Source: Dipylidium caninum (Eukaryota > Platyhelminthes > Cestoda > Cyclophyllidea > Dipylidiidae). Taken from it: a stretch of 64,000 bases of DNA. The translations under genes were made by a program, and so were the position numbers. Shown here piece after piece: positions 1-10,705 of the stretch. The notes beneath the pieces were generated by a model, which was not told the origin of the DNA, did not search any database, and worked only from the letters and a program-made list of their open reading frames with translations. Each line of letters begins with the position of its first letter. The first letter of the stretch is position 1. The stretch lies in contig QEYB01000715.1 of assembly GCA_017562135.1 (NCBI GenBank), positions 744,001 to 808,000 on the forward strand, in the 5' to 3' direction.

Positions 1-147
1 GCGTTTGGTAGCATTTTATTTTTTGAAACTTATATGTTTAAGTTTCTATGTTTTATTGTTAAATGAGACTTTGACTAAACATATTCTTATCTGCCTTTAA
101 ATTATTAACATTCGTCTGCAGCGCCACTTTGAGGTTGCTGCCTCGTG

Positions 148-916
148 ATGGAGCCCACGCCTGCGGCCCCCCGAAAGCCGGTTTCTGTTCCTCAGCAGAG
201 GCCACGCAAGCCACGTCGACCGTTGTCTGGGAAGAGAATTTTGGAACATGTGCATTCGCTGAACAAACTGACCTCAAAACAAAGGAAGAACATCAAAGTG
301 CGTTCCCTTCGGAAACCCAAAGTCGAACACACCTCTAGATTTGTAAGCTGGTCGCTTTCCCCAATTTCGGCTATTTAAGCCTCGCATGTATAATGTTCAA
401 AATCCCAAAAGGAAAGTGCAGCTACGGAAGGTTCAATGCTTCAAGGACCATAAACGTAGGATTAGGAAGTCGATCATTCCTGGAAAAGTCTTAATTCTAC
501 TTGCCGGACGCCACAAAGGGAAGCGAGTTGTGTTTCTCAAAGCACTTGCTAGTGGCATGCTTTTGGTTACCGGACCGTTCAAGTATAACGGTGTTCCCCT
601 GAGGCGAGTTAACCAGCGGTATGTCATTGCGACAAAAACTAAGATAGCTCTTCGTGGTGTGAAGGTACCACAGGCCTTGAATGATGATTTCTTCCGACGT
701 CAAGATCTTAAGCCGAAGAAGTCAACAGATAAGATTTTTGCGGAAGAAGAAAAGAAATATACCGTCTCCGACGATCGAAAGACGCTTCAGAAGCAGGTTG
801 ATACTGCTCTCATTGCGGCCATCAAGAGGAGAAAGGACGCCTCAATCATGGCCTCCTATCTTAAGTCCCTATTTTCATTGTCTAAAAAGGACTACCCTCA
901 TAAGATGGTTTTTTAA
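148..916 (+). CDS. RPL6: 60S ribosomal protein L6 (eL6), two exons
   Basis: Component of the large cytosolic ribosomal subunit. Exon 1 is 148-342 and exon 2 is 380-916, giving about 243 aa. The ATG at 148 begins MEPTPAAPRK and the protein ends PHKMVF before a TAA. The intron, 343-379, is only 37 nt (GTAAGC to TTTAAG) and is phase 0; without it the frame stops at once. The N-terminal ~65 residues are basic and Lys/Arg-rich, as is usual for eL6. The core then shows PGKVLILLAGRHKGKRVVFL, the KOW-type segment of the family, followed by LLVTGPFKYNGVPLRR and a C-terminal basic tail. It is shorter than vertebrate RPL6, mainly at the N-terminus. The gene runs tail-to-tail with the Scm-like gene, with 227 bp between stop codons. 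Identification is firm; the exact start is likely but not proven. Confidence 0.93.
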
Positions 917-1143
917 AGTTATGATAAAAGCTTGTTCAGGTTTCTCTTTCCATCTCGGTTTGCTACTAAGAATGAGTTAAACGCGTAGATTTTGATCTTA
1001 TCATTCGACAGTTTGTATCTAGCATATAATTCATTACATCTGTTAAAGGTCACATTTTCACCGTCACAGTCAGGCGGCATAGCGGAGGATTTACATATTT
1101 GGAGAAATTGCAGTTTTCGGTCAGGCATGTCAGGCTCTTGTGG

Positions 1144-4100
1144 TCAGAGGTGGCCCCGTTTGAGCCGGTCCACGATATCGTCTATTTTGAGGGCTGGACC
1201 GAGCTTCATGTTTAGCAGAGAGCGCATAATTTCGATGTCTAGGAGAAGGAGGGCGGATCCATCGATTTCCTACAACGCGGAACATACTGATCGGTTTAGT
1301 GCATAATCGCACTTTGTACGCTCGGGGCAGGAACCGGATTTCGTGTAAGTCGAGTCAAGGCGTTGGTAGGGGGTTATTAATGTCGGAACTGCTGCGAGGT
1401 TCTACCTGCTGTCTGAAGGTGGTGGCAATCTCGACCAGCGTGGAATCCTTGGAGATGAGGTAGTTATACACGTCGTCGGTGGACCACTCTGTCACGTTTG
1501 GAAGGGAACATGGCCCAAGATCTGCAAAAAATCGTTTGTTTCGTTTCGGTCAGGGTGGGTGCTACTAAATCAAACGGCAATAATAAAGTTGATACCCATC
1601 GAAGCAGGCGAGACGGTAGATTGGGAAGGCATTTGGGTCCGTCCGAAAAAGGCTGGATCACCAGTACCGCCAGTGCATGCAGATGGACTGCGTTGGGATG
1701 GCGAACCAATAAGAGGAGAAAATTTATTCGAGAAGTGAGACGAAATTGGTGGCGGGGATGCCGCCATGGTATCGACGAAAAGTTGAGCTGTTGACGAACC
1801 CAACAGGTCACCCGATCGTTGACGGATCACCAATTTCGTCGGCTTACAAAAGTCACTAAAACTGAATTAACTCGAATAAGTCGGAAGAATATTCACCCAC
1901 GGCGTACTAGCGGATTGTTAAAATAGCGGATTGTTAAAATATTAAACATCAAAATCTCGTAATGTTTTAAGACACTCATTTTTAGTCTCTTAAAATCGTA
2001 CATCTGAGTTATGGACAATAGGTTTTTGATCACAATGCGAAAACCAGGAAGGGCACTCGCTAATTGTAAAAAAGTTGGGAGGATTTATCGCCACTATTAA
2101 AATTTTATTCAAATTGCTAAAACCAAAATGCGAAAGATTAGAGTCCATACGTATAGAGTGGATGGGCCGCATAAAGGGTTTTATTGTTTGGAATTGCATA
2201 GCAGAATGAGAATATAAAATAGAGGCCTCGAAAGTCCTCCAAAATACTGTAGATAAATGCATTATTTTCATAGTCATTTGAATGAAATACTAAATTCCGA
2301 AGCGTACAAAGTTGACACCAAAAGACGCCCACCTCACTGAGCGGTGCAGATCACTGCTTAAATGTCTGTGGCGGCCTTCCTTAGAGCTGTGGCGTTTATG
2401 TTTCTTCGACCTCCGTTTCCGCTCCACAATGCCGATCTCGGCGTCGGAAGGCAGCGGATGCGTCGCGGAGTTGAGGGGACTGCCGCCCTCAACAAGCGTG
2501 TGGGAGTTTGGTTTTTCCGAGGATGAGGTAGAGGTTGTACTGGAAGTGGCCTTAATAATCGTCTGCGGGCTGCCATCCTCCAGGGTCTTGGTGATCACCG
2601 TGAGGCGCGGTAGCGGGGGCTGGGGCGACGCGACGGTGGTCTGGGCCGTGCTCGTTGTTGTTGTAGTAGCAGTGGTGATGGCGGAAGTAAGTGGGACTGC
2701 AGGTACAACAACTTTGTCCGATTTAATTGTTAGAACATTGTCGAAAGCATGCCGTACGGTCGGTTGGACAGTTGAGAGACGGGGGCGACGTGAACTGTTA
2801 CTGACCACAGTCAACCTACCACGCCAAAATATGCGATAACTATTAACTACATCTTACCGACTACCAGTCGATTTCGGTTGTTTTTATCGCTCCCACGTCA
2901 CCGGGGCAAGAAGTGACCTATTAAATAATTTTCTGAGAGCCACAGTACACAAAATCGGCTGTATTATAACATTACGCTCCCACAACAGTGACAAAATGAC
3001 ACGAATATAGCGAAACCTAATGTGAAAGCCCATAGAGGGGCAAAACGTAATGAAGAGCGAATGTTAAAAAAGGATCAACATTTGAGAGAATAAATAATAA
3101 CATTTGATAGATAGGAAATTACTCATACATGAACTGAAAGAAGGTTTTGGAACACAGGCAAGTATAAATCTGCTAGTATACTTACTGCAAAAAAAAATGA
3201 TTTCAATTCTCCAATGGTAAAGGTGATGAACATTTTGAAAGGCACTCAGCTCATCAGATATAGAATTGGAACGTGTGTGATTAAGATGAGCTGACAAACA
3301 CTCTAATACACACCCGCGTCGAAAGAAACCTGTCATACTTTTCCAAAAATAATGGCGTTTAGATAATCAGCAATCAGTCAAATTTCCCCATATCTTTGGA
3401 ATGAGTACAACGGAAGGCTTGTAACCACACCAATAGGTTCGGTCTGTGCAAACATCTTTAGTTGTACATCCCGAAGGCAGAACTCAAACGCGAACACTAG
3501 AATGACGAATTCTAAGGTTATGAATAACAGCGGAGGTTGACTATCGATAATGAAAAGAGGAGTGATCGTCAGGCAAAAAGGTGACGTACGGGTTAGCACC
3601 AGTGTACCAAAATCTCCAAGTCTGGCGCAACAGCAAAGGCTTCTTCAGATACTTAGTGAAAAAATCACGCGAAAGTTGAGAATGAAATGGAGATCATTAC
3701 GTAAAAAATATTATTCTGACGCAGAGGGTATAGAGTGGAGCCGCAAAGGGGGAGGGGGGGTAGTTAACCAACCAATATTGAAGTACAAATACCTTAGTAC
3801 GTGACGAGAAAGCATTTGGAACAAAAAGAAGAATTGAGCAGATTTTTCACACTTGTAGAAAAAGTAGTAGTACTTACCGCCTTCGGCGAGAGGGAGCCGA
3901 TCTCCTAGCAGAAACGGTGGGGGGGGTTGCGCGCGATTGCACCGGCTCTAGGAACTGGGACACAGAGGAGGTTGACTCCAGGGGTCTGGGAACGGGCATT
4001 TTAGTTGGGGTAAGGTTGAGATGCTGAATGGCAGCGGGACCGGGAGACTGGAGAGCGTGGCCGGCGAGTTTGCACCATCCGCAGGGGAAGAGGTCGCGCG

Positions 4101-7100
4101 AGTCATAACGCGTCCAATAGTCAAAGTTGCCCGACCATCCGTCGAAGGAGACGAGCACATGCAGGCCCGAGACCTCGCCTATAGTAGCTGGACAAATAAG
4201 CTGCGCGTTGTGGCGATCTACAGCCTCTAATTTGTCTCCCTTCCTGAAGAGATTCTTCTCAGGATCAGGAGGTGGCTAGAATGGATAGGAACAGTGGTTA
4301 TGGGGCTTGTTGAAGCTCGCCCAAATGTACTGAGCTCCAAAGACAACCTCCGCTGCTTAGCAGGTTCACGTCTTACTGCTTAAATTATTGAAACGATGTG
4401 GTTCGCTAGAGGCACACCAGGATAAATTATGAAAATGCAATTGGAAAATGACTAATAATAAATGCTTATTGCATTGCATTTTTGGCCTGAATGATTTATA
4501 TCTATACATTTTAGATTCATGAACAAAAGCACGAAAACGAGAAGCACCTAATAATAAGCACGGTAAAATTTCAGGTCTAGAGTTGATAATAAGGACAAAT
4601 CACCTTCGTGGGCTACAAGAAGATTAATTTAAAACACACATACACAAGTAAATTGAAGTAAAATGCTCTCCTGCGAACCACAGAGAAGGGAAAAAATTAC
4701 AGAGATAAAAGAAAACGACAATGTGTAAAATAACGAACGAGAGTAAACACAAGATTTATTCATGCGATGGATCCAGTGGCATTCCTTTGAGCGTGTAGAC
4801 AGCGATGCATCGAAACAAATGATGCCACCATTCCCACACTGCTCGTTCGCAAACATCGCTACACACAATGGGGGTCCGCACGAGACACAAAAGTTCCAGG
4901 CATTCAGACCCCTCCGAGTCTAATAAGAACATTATTTTTGGTAGGCAAGCAAGCAAGGACTGTGCAACAGACACGACCCCAAAAAATTGTCAGTTGAAGA
5001 GGATGAGGTTGGAGGTGTGAATTTAATAATAGTCAAATGAAGCTGAAAGTCACTTTAAAACACACAAAAATAGGGTACGTGGCCAATGTCCTACAAGATT
5101 TGCGTACAATCAACTCGAGAAGCCTTACAGTCGAGAAGTACCGAGTAAAGTTTAACTTTTAATTCAAGTGCTAAGGCATAAGACATTCTTACATGTTTTC
5201 GTTTAACTTATAAACTCGAGTTTTAGTTATTAGCAGTTGCCCAAACATCATCAAAAAAGACAGCAACTCTTCAAATTTGTGAAAAACGAAAAATGGGTCG
5301 CATTGACGGAGTATTAAACTATACTCATATATTTCTTTCGCAATAATAAGTGAGTTTAAGGAAAAAAAGGATAATTTAATTTCAAACTGTGACGAACACT
5401 ACTTAAAAGAATGGATTTTCGCATATTAATGTAAAAGTAATTAAATTTCTTGGTTTATAAGCATAAAATATATCCTTTTTACATAATCGACTAAAATACA
5501 AGAAAAGAGTCTTTGGGAGGAATGTTAGAGTATGGATAGGATCACTAAGATTGCTCCAATTTTCACCAATAGAACCAAAAGTGTTAAGTAAATTTAAATT
5601 CGGGTATTAATAAGGACAGTAAATTACCGTGCATGCAGAGTCAATTTCGAAAAAAATGAAAATATCTTGAGTCAAGTAGACAGATACGTTAAGTAAGAAT
5701 TTGCACGCAACGCTCTTCAAGGTTGTTTAAAAAGACCAGGTACATTTGACTAACAAAATCATTAGGGAAAAGTGAAGAGAAGCCGATAGAGCAAAATTGG
5801 GTTTACACTTAATGCACAAGTTGTCTAAAAAAAGCTGAAGTGTAAAGATATTCGCAGAAAGTAAGACAACGTCGTCTCGGGGACATTAAAATGTCCAGCC
5901 TGTGCTAGTTCTAAGGCCACTTTTATTAAAATAGGAAGTATATTGGAGAGAGAATTGTGCCAAAAAATTTTACACCCTATTTTCTGTTGGATACGAGTCA
6001 AGAGACTCAAGATATAAAAAATCATTAGATGGAATAGAAAACTCAATCGGCTGTCAAATAAACGGTAAGCGGAGAGAGATATTCAACTAACCCTAGCAAA
6101 ACATTCGGCAGGGGCGGCTTTCCCCTCTTCTACGGTTCGGCGCAAAGTCTTATTCCACACTAAATGGTTGTGCACATAACCAAAGGGCGGTTGGAGAATC
6201 TCATGAGAAGGGTAAGGTCGAATCTGGTCCGAGTCAACTAGGAACCAACAATCGTTACGGTCATCAGTGCCGACGAGACGAACACGCAACCGGGGACCCG
6301 CAGTCTCGATAACGCGGGCGAGACTAAAAGGCGCGGAGCGGAAACGACGTAACTGTTGACCTCCTCCCGTTAGGGAAAAACGTCTACGTCTTGGAGCCAG
6401 AGAAGCGGAAGATGAGAGTGCAGGCAAAGGGGCAGCAGCAATCCCGGACGCCGACTCTGATAGAGAGGTGGTAGAGAAGGAGGGGACAGCGCTACCAGAT
6501 GCGGTATTGGTCACACTGGTGCTGCTAGCGGCAGTAGACGCAGGTGATTGTGGTGGAGGTGTCTCATTCAAGGCGATTCTCTGGTCCACCGCTTCGAGTA
6601 GAGAGTCCACTTGAAAGAGATTCTCAGGAGGTGTCCGACTCTGTAAAAAGTTGCCGAAGCGATTCACGATATTCGGATGTTGAGGTGAGAATAAAACTTA
6701 TCTAATAAAGTTCATCGTTACTTTAGAATAACGTTAGTCTTTAGCTTAATAAACAATTAATACATGCCAAGAGGCATTATGCGGTGTCAAAGAAGACGAA
6801 CCTCAAGCAAAGTGAAAGCGTCGGAAAACCGTATAATAAGAGAAAAAGATACATTTCATCTACGACACGCAAAGACTGGTCACAACCTCTAGATAATGGA
6901 AATAAAACGCCGTCCCGAAAGTTTGAATGTTCTGTGTCAAAGGTCATGCGTAAGCAAAGGTGATTAAGAAACGCCCTAGGCTCTAATAAATTGTTATAAT
7001 TAGTCACAACTAATATGCATTTAAATTGTTGGTAATCACGTCCTTCCACTATGCACACAAAGTCCGACATCGTGATAAACGGTAAGAGTATTTCATTTCA

Positions 7101-8590
7101 TAAATTTTAGAAACGAAAAAAAAAACTCGTAAATGGGAGTGAAATGATTACCAACAGTGAGGAGAGATTAGCACACATAAAGTACATGACAGTTACGAAA
7201 AATGGCAAGTACGTACAGCGACAGGAACCACTGAACGCTCCATTAAAATGGCGAGATTTAAGCGTTAAAAATGAAACATGACTTGACGGTTACAATCAAG
7301 ACATACAACATTGGAAATTGGACTTACTGATTATATTACACCACTATATACAGAATAAAACATGTACATGCTTGTGAAACGTAATAGGCTTTAAGGACAG
7401 TAGTTACAACAGGAATTGAAGTTGACGAGTCTTACATATAACAGCTGAATAAAACAATGAAGACCAGTAAAGATCGTGATATACTATGAGGAACAGTTAA
7501 TAGGAAATTCCATATTCTTACACTTCATTAAGGATTGCGCATTTGATCCCAGATAAAGATTTACATATGGGAGACGCGGAAGATAAGATTGGTGCTCTGT
7601 GGAACAGAGGAGATAAATAGCCTCATTCATTAATTTAATGGAAACTAACCTATAAAGTGCGATGCTGAGCACAAAAAGTGTTTCGAAGAGGTAAACCAGA
7701 AAAAAAGGTTCATTTTTAAAAAGAACATATTAGAGAAGCATCAGAGAAGGCTGCGCGACGGTAAAATCATGCCTATTTAAGACAGCACTCCAAATAAACA
7801 ATCTACTTGGAGGATAATTCGGTTACAACGATTGTACAAAAAGCTACTACCGACTAATAAAAGCAGAAAGAGAATCAAATTCTATAACAATCAGATCGGA
7901 GAATAAGCCTTAAGCAACAGTGACAAATAGAGATTTATAAATAAACATTAAAATAAATCAAAACCTTAGGTCTTATAAATAACATCATAGAGCAGAATGA
8001 ACGTCCAAACTGGCGCCTAAGAATATGATTCTAAGTCATGTTCGCTCATATTACAGTGTATACAACTGCAAGAAGAATTGATTAAATGATATAAGCGTAA
8101 CTTGTACGAAAAGTTGCGTTTTGTAACACCTTAAAGTTAATTCTTCCCAAAATACGTGGGAGGAAGAGAAACATCAATGAGAGTAGAAAGCGCCGAACAA
8201 GTAACTTAACGGTTAAATTCAAGTTCGCTACGACATGAATTGCAAATGCTACAGAACTACGTATACTTACCATAATCAGAGGCAAAAAAGAAAAATTGCG
8301 ACAAAATGATTAAAATACAGCTTGGATATTAAAAAGTGCCTCAATTTGATAGAAAATGAAGTAATTGGGAATAGTTAGGGCTCAAGAATAAGTAGGTAAA
8401 AATAAAACAAAGATAGAGCAAGCGATAAGGTTTAAATACAAAAAAAGGTAGTAATTAACGATGTCGATATATGCAACCAGTTAACAAATCAAAATTCAAA
8501 ACTCACTTGCTTAAAGCATTCCCAGGGAGCCGGCGTGCCTCCTGTCTTCTCCAAGTATTCATTCCACGCGAAACTGTCCGACAGGTCCAT
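1144..8590 (-). CDS. Scm: Scm-like Polycomb group protein (two MBT repeats, SAM domain)
   Basis: A chromatin repressor of the Sex comb on midleg/SCMH1 type. MBT repeats bind methylated lysine and the SAM domain lets the protein polymerise with PRC1. Seven minus-strand exons join in phase: 8590-8507, 6640-6092, 4275-3878, 2815-2338, 1842-1596, 1521-1406 and 1269-1144, about 665 aa. Exon 1 (MDLSDSFAWNEYLEKTGGTP) is the classic MBT lead-in. Exon 2 carries MBT1 (GPRLRVRLVGTDDRNDCWFL). Exon 3 carries MBT2 (GDKLEAVDRHN, LICPATIGEV, FDGWSGNFDYWTRYDSRDLF), closest to Scm MBT2. Exons 4-5 encode a Ser/Thr/Pro linker with a basic patch (ERKRRSKKHKRHSS). Exons 6-7 encode the SAM domain (EWSTDDVYNYL; EIDGSALLLL; MKLGPALKIDDIVDRLKRGH). 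Odd points: about 78 low-complexity residues split MBT1, and no FCS zinc finger or SLED domain is visible. The large introns (4276-6091 and 6641-8506) show nothing else. A splice acceptor lies 2 nt before the ATG, so an upstream non-coding exon or spliced leader is possible. Confidence 0.88.
1912..1943. repeat. Short tandem duplication, two units of about 16 bp
   Basis: The unit GCGGATTGTTAAAATA is repeated back to back inside the intron between Scm exons 4 and 5. It is a small local duplication with no visible function. Confidence 0.6.
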
Positions 8591-8772
8591 ATCTAATCGA
8601 CAAAAAAAAGTACAGACCTAAGAAAAAGATAACATTTAGGCTAAAAAGTGAATTAGAGAACAAGAAAAAAGGTTTTCGCGAACGTAACCAATCAGACAAT
8701 ATTAAATGCAGAAATCGAAAAAAGTGACGCAAGAAAAAAGCATTCTTACCTCCTCTAACACGGACACTTCCG

Positions 8773-10396
8773 ACATCATAAAGACCCATCGTAATCACAG
8801 TTCCTAGGAAGGATGTAGAGTTATGGTTAGATCTTACAGCTTATACCTGCAAACGTCCTCACCCAGGGGTCAATTAATCAAAACGTGGAAATAACAGCAT
8901 ACAGAACTCAGTCACCGACGCTGGAACCAACGAACCATGACTCCATCAGGAACGCCAAAACCAGTACATATGCCTCTACAATTCACTTCGCTTTTCCTGT
9001 AATATATCTCACTTGGCTCCGTCCCGACAAAGAGAAAAAAACCACCCACATATGTTCGACACTGATGCCTATATCCCGTTCCAGACCAGCATGTGAACAC
9101 CCCCTACACTGCAAACAAAATGACTACCACCAATCTCCACCGGCACAATCCACACAGACAAATGAATTAAACTCGTCCCAAGTGGCAAATATATGGAAAA
9201 CAATGCTACCACAGATTCTCATAAAATGCAAGCCCAGTGGAGCCATGATTACAGACTCTCCAACAACCTACGCAAAAGCCACTGCCTCGCTAGTGCACGG
9301 CAAAATATACAACAAGGCGATACCAATACTCTCGCATATCATGGTAGCTTCCAAACAAAAAAGTAGTCGACATCAGGAAGAACTACGCATATTAACTAGA
9401 ACTCGCTGACAAGCAACCAGCAATATCAACCAGTGTCAGTTTCACTAGAGTGGAACTCTTAAGCAAGGAATAGCGGCACTGACAAGCAACAACAAGACCC
9501 ACCTCTAGTCCAACTCCAGTGAGAGAAGTGCCTTTCCAGATCACAGATTAGTGAGCTCACAGTGTCGGGCTAGCCAATCGCAAGTGAGCCTCCAACGGAA
9601 ACTGAAAACCGCTTCCTCGAAGCTATTTCCACCCCAGGAGATAGATCCCACCAACATTTCTTCAATCGCAACACTCACCTCTAATATAATGAGCATCATG
9701 CAGGTGAGCGGGGAGGCGCAAAAGCAGTGTCGTTAGTTCGGCCACTTACAGACCCAATGCTCCTCACGACTAATGTTTGCCATTGAGCTCCTCTGATCAT
9801 AACTTGGATTCCTCAGGGGCATAGCCGAGTAGGATCTTGGTGCATGAGTTGAATACAATCAACACTCTGCAACACGTGAAATGCCGTTTAGCCATCTGGG
9901 GCTACTGTCGATCTCTGTCCATTTTAGCCTGGTTGTAGATGCCTTCTTCTTCGCCAACATCTCTACTGTTGGTGTTCGTGAGCCAAACAACTACGCGCGT
10001 CTCATCACCACCAATTCTCCACATACCCGTAGCTCTTCCTTTCTCTACGTCTATCTTTATGCCCATGCATGTCTGTATACAGGTATTTTGTGTGTGTATG
10101 TGTATGTGTATGCGTATGTATGTATGTATATATATTTATATATATACAACCACCCGAAGCGCAGAATCAGTTTTAAGCTGAATCAGCTTAATAATTTGGA
10201 TGATGCCTCCCATGCGTGGTGTTCACAGGGGAAGCGTCGAACACTCCCCCAAAATACTTCGCCTACGACCCGATTTTTCCCGACATGGCAACTTCGATAA
10301 ATACGAAGACTGATAACCAGATCTTCTACAACGAATGTAATAGGGGTACTGTCACATCCTACATTAACGTCATCCCAGAAGCGTAACCAGAGTGTG
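8773..10396 (+). repeat. Dispersed repeat of about 1.6 kb, copy A
   Basis: This segment matches 20779-22403 in reverse complement over its whole length, with scattered substitutions and small indels. Shared landmarks are the left end (ACCCATCGTAATCACAG), a middle open stretch (peptide SQCRASQSQVSLQRKLKTAS at about 9554), a TG/TATG microsatellite at about 10087-10146 and the right end (ACATTAACGTCATCC). Similarity stops near 8773 and near 10396. Open frames exist on both strands but differ between copies and contain stops. No reverse transcriptase, transposase or integrase motif is recognisable, and the two ends are not inverted repeats of each other. It is probably a non-autonomous or decayed mobile element of unknown class. 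It fills most of the intergenic DNA between the divergent Scm and ZC4H2 genes. Confidence 0.8.
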
Positions 10397-10705
10397 TCAC
10401 TTTCTAATATTTAGCTAAGGTGGGACACATCTCGTATTGGCATGAGAAATCCTTATCGAGCCAGTTTCTTTTGTCAATCTTATACCGCTTTTTAACCTCC
10501 GTGCTTGTCTTGCAAATATCAACAACGTCAGTTCTATTTGTTCTGCAGGCTTTAAATTTATTTGCTTCCTACTTAATACGATTAGTTAACACCCTCTACG
10601 TTCATCGTTTTCCAAAATTTCAACTATTGTTTTCATTCTTGATTAACTCTAATGGCCTTGGTCCACGGCTGTAGCGTTTATTGGGTGTTCGTGTCTTGCT
10701 TATTA

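Noticed and set aside
1990..2277. Minus-strand frame inside the Scm locus as an extra exon
   Set aside because: Exon 4 ends in phase 0 at 2338 and joins cleanly to exon 5 at 1842; including this frame would break the phase and adds no Scm-like sequence.
9881..10300. 139-codon frame in the 1.6 kb repeat as a host gene
   Set aside because: It is repeat sequence present also at 20.8-22.4 kb, with a TG/TATG microsatellite translated into Tyr/Val repeats; the two copies are not equally open.
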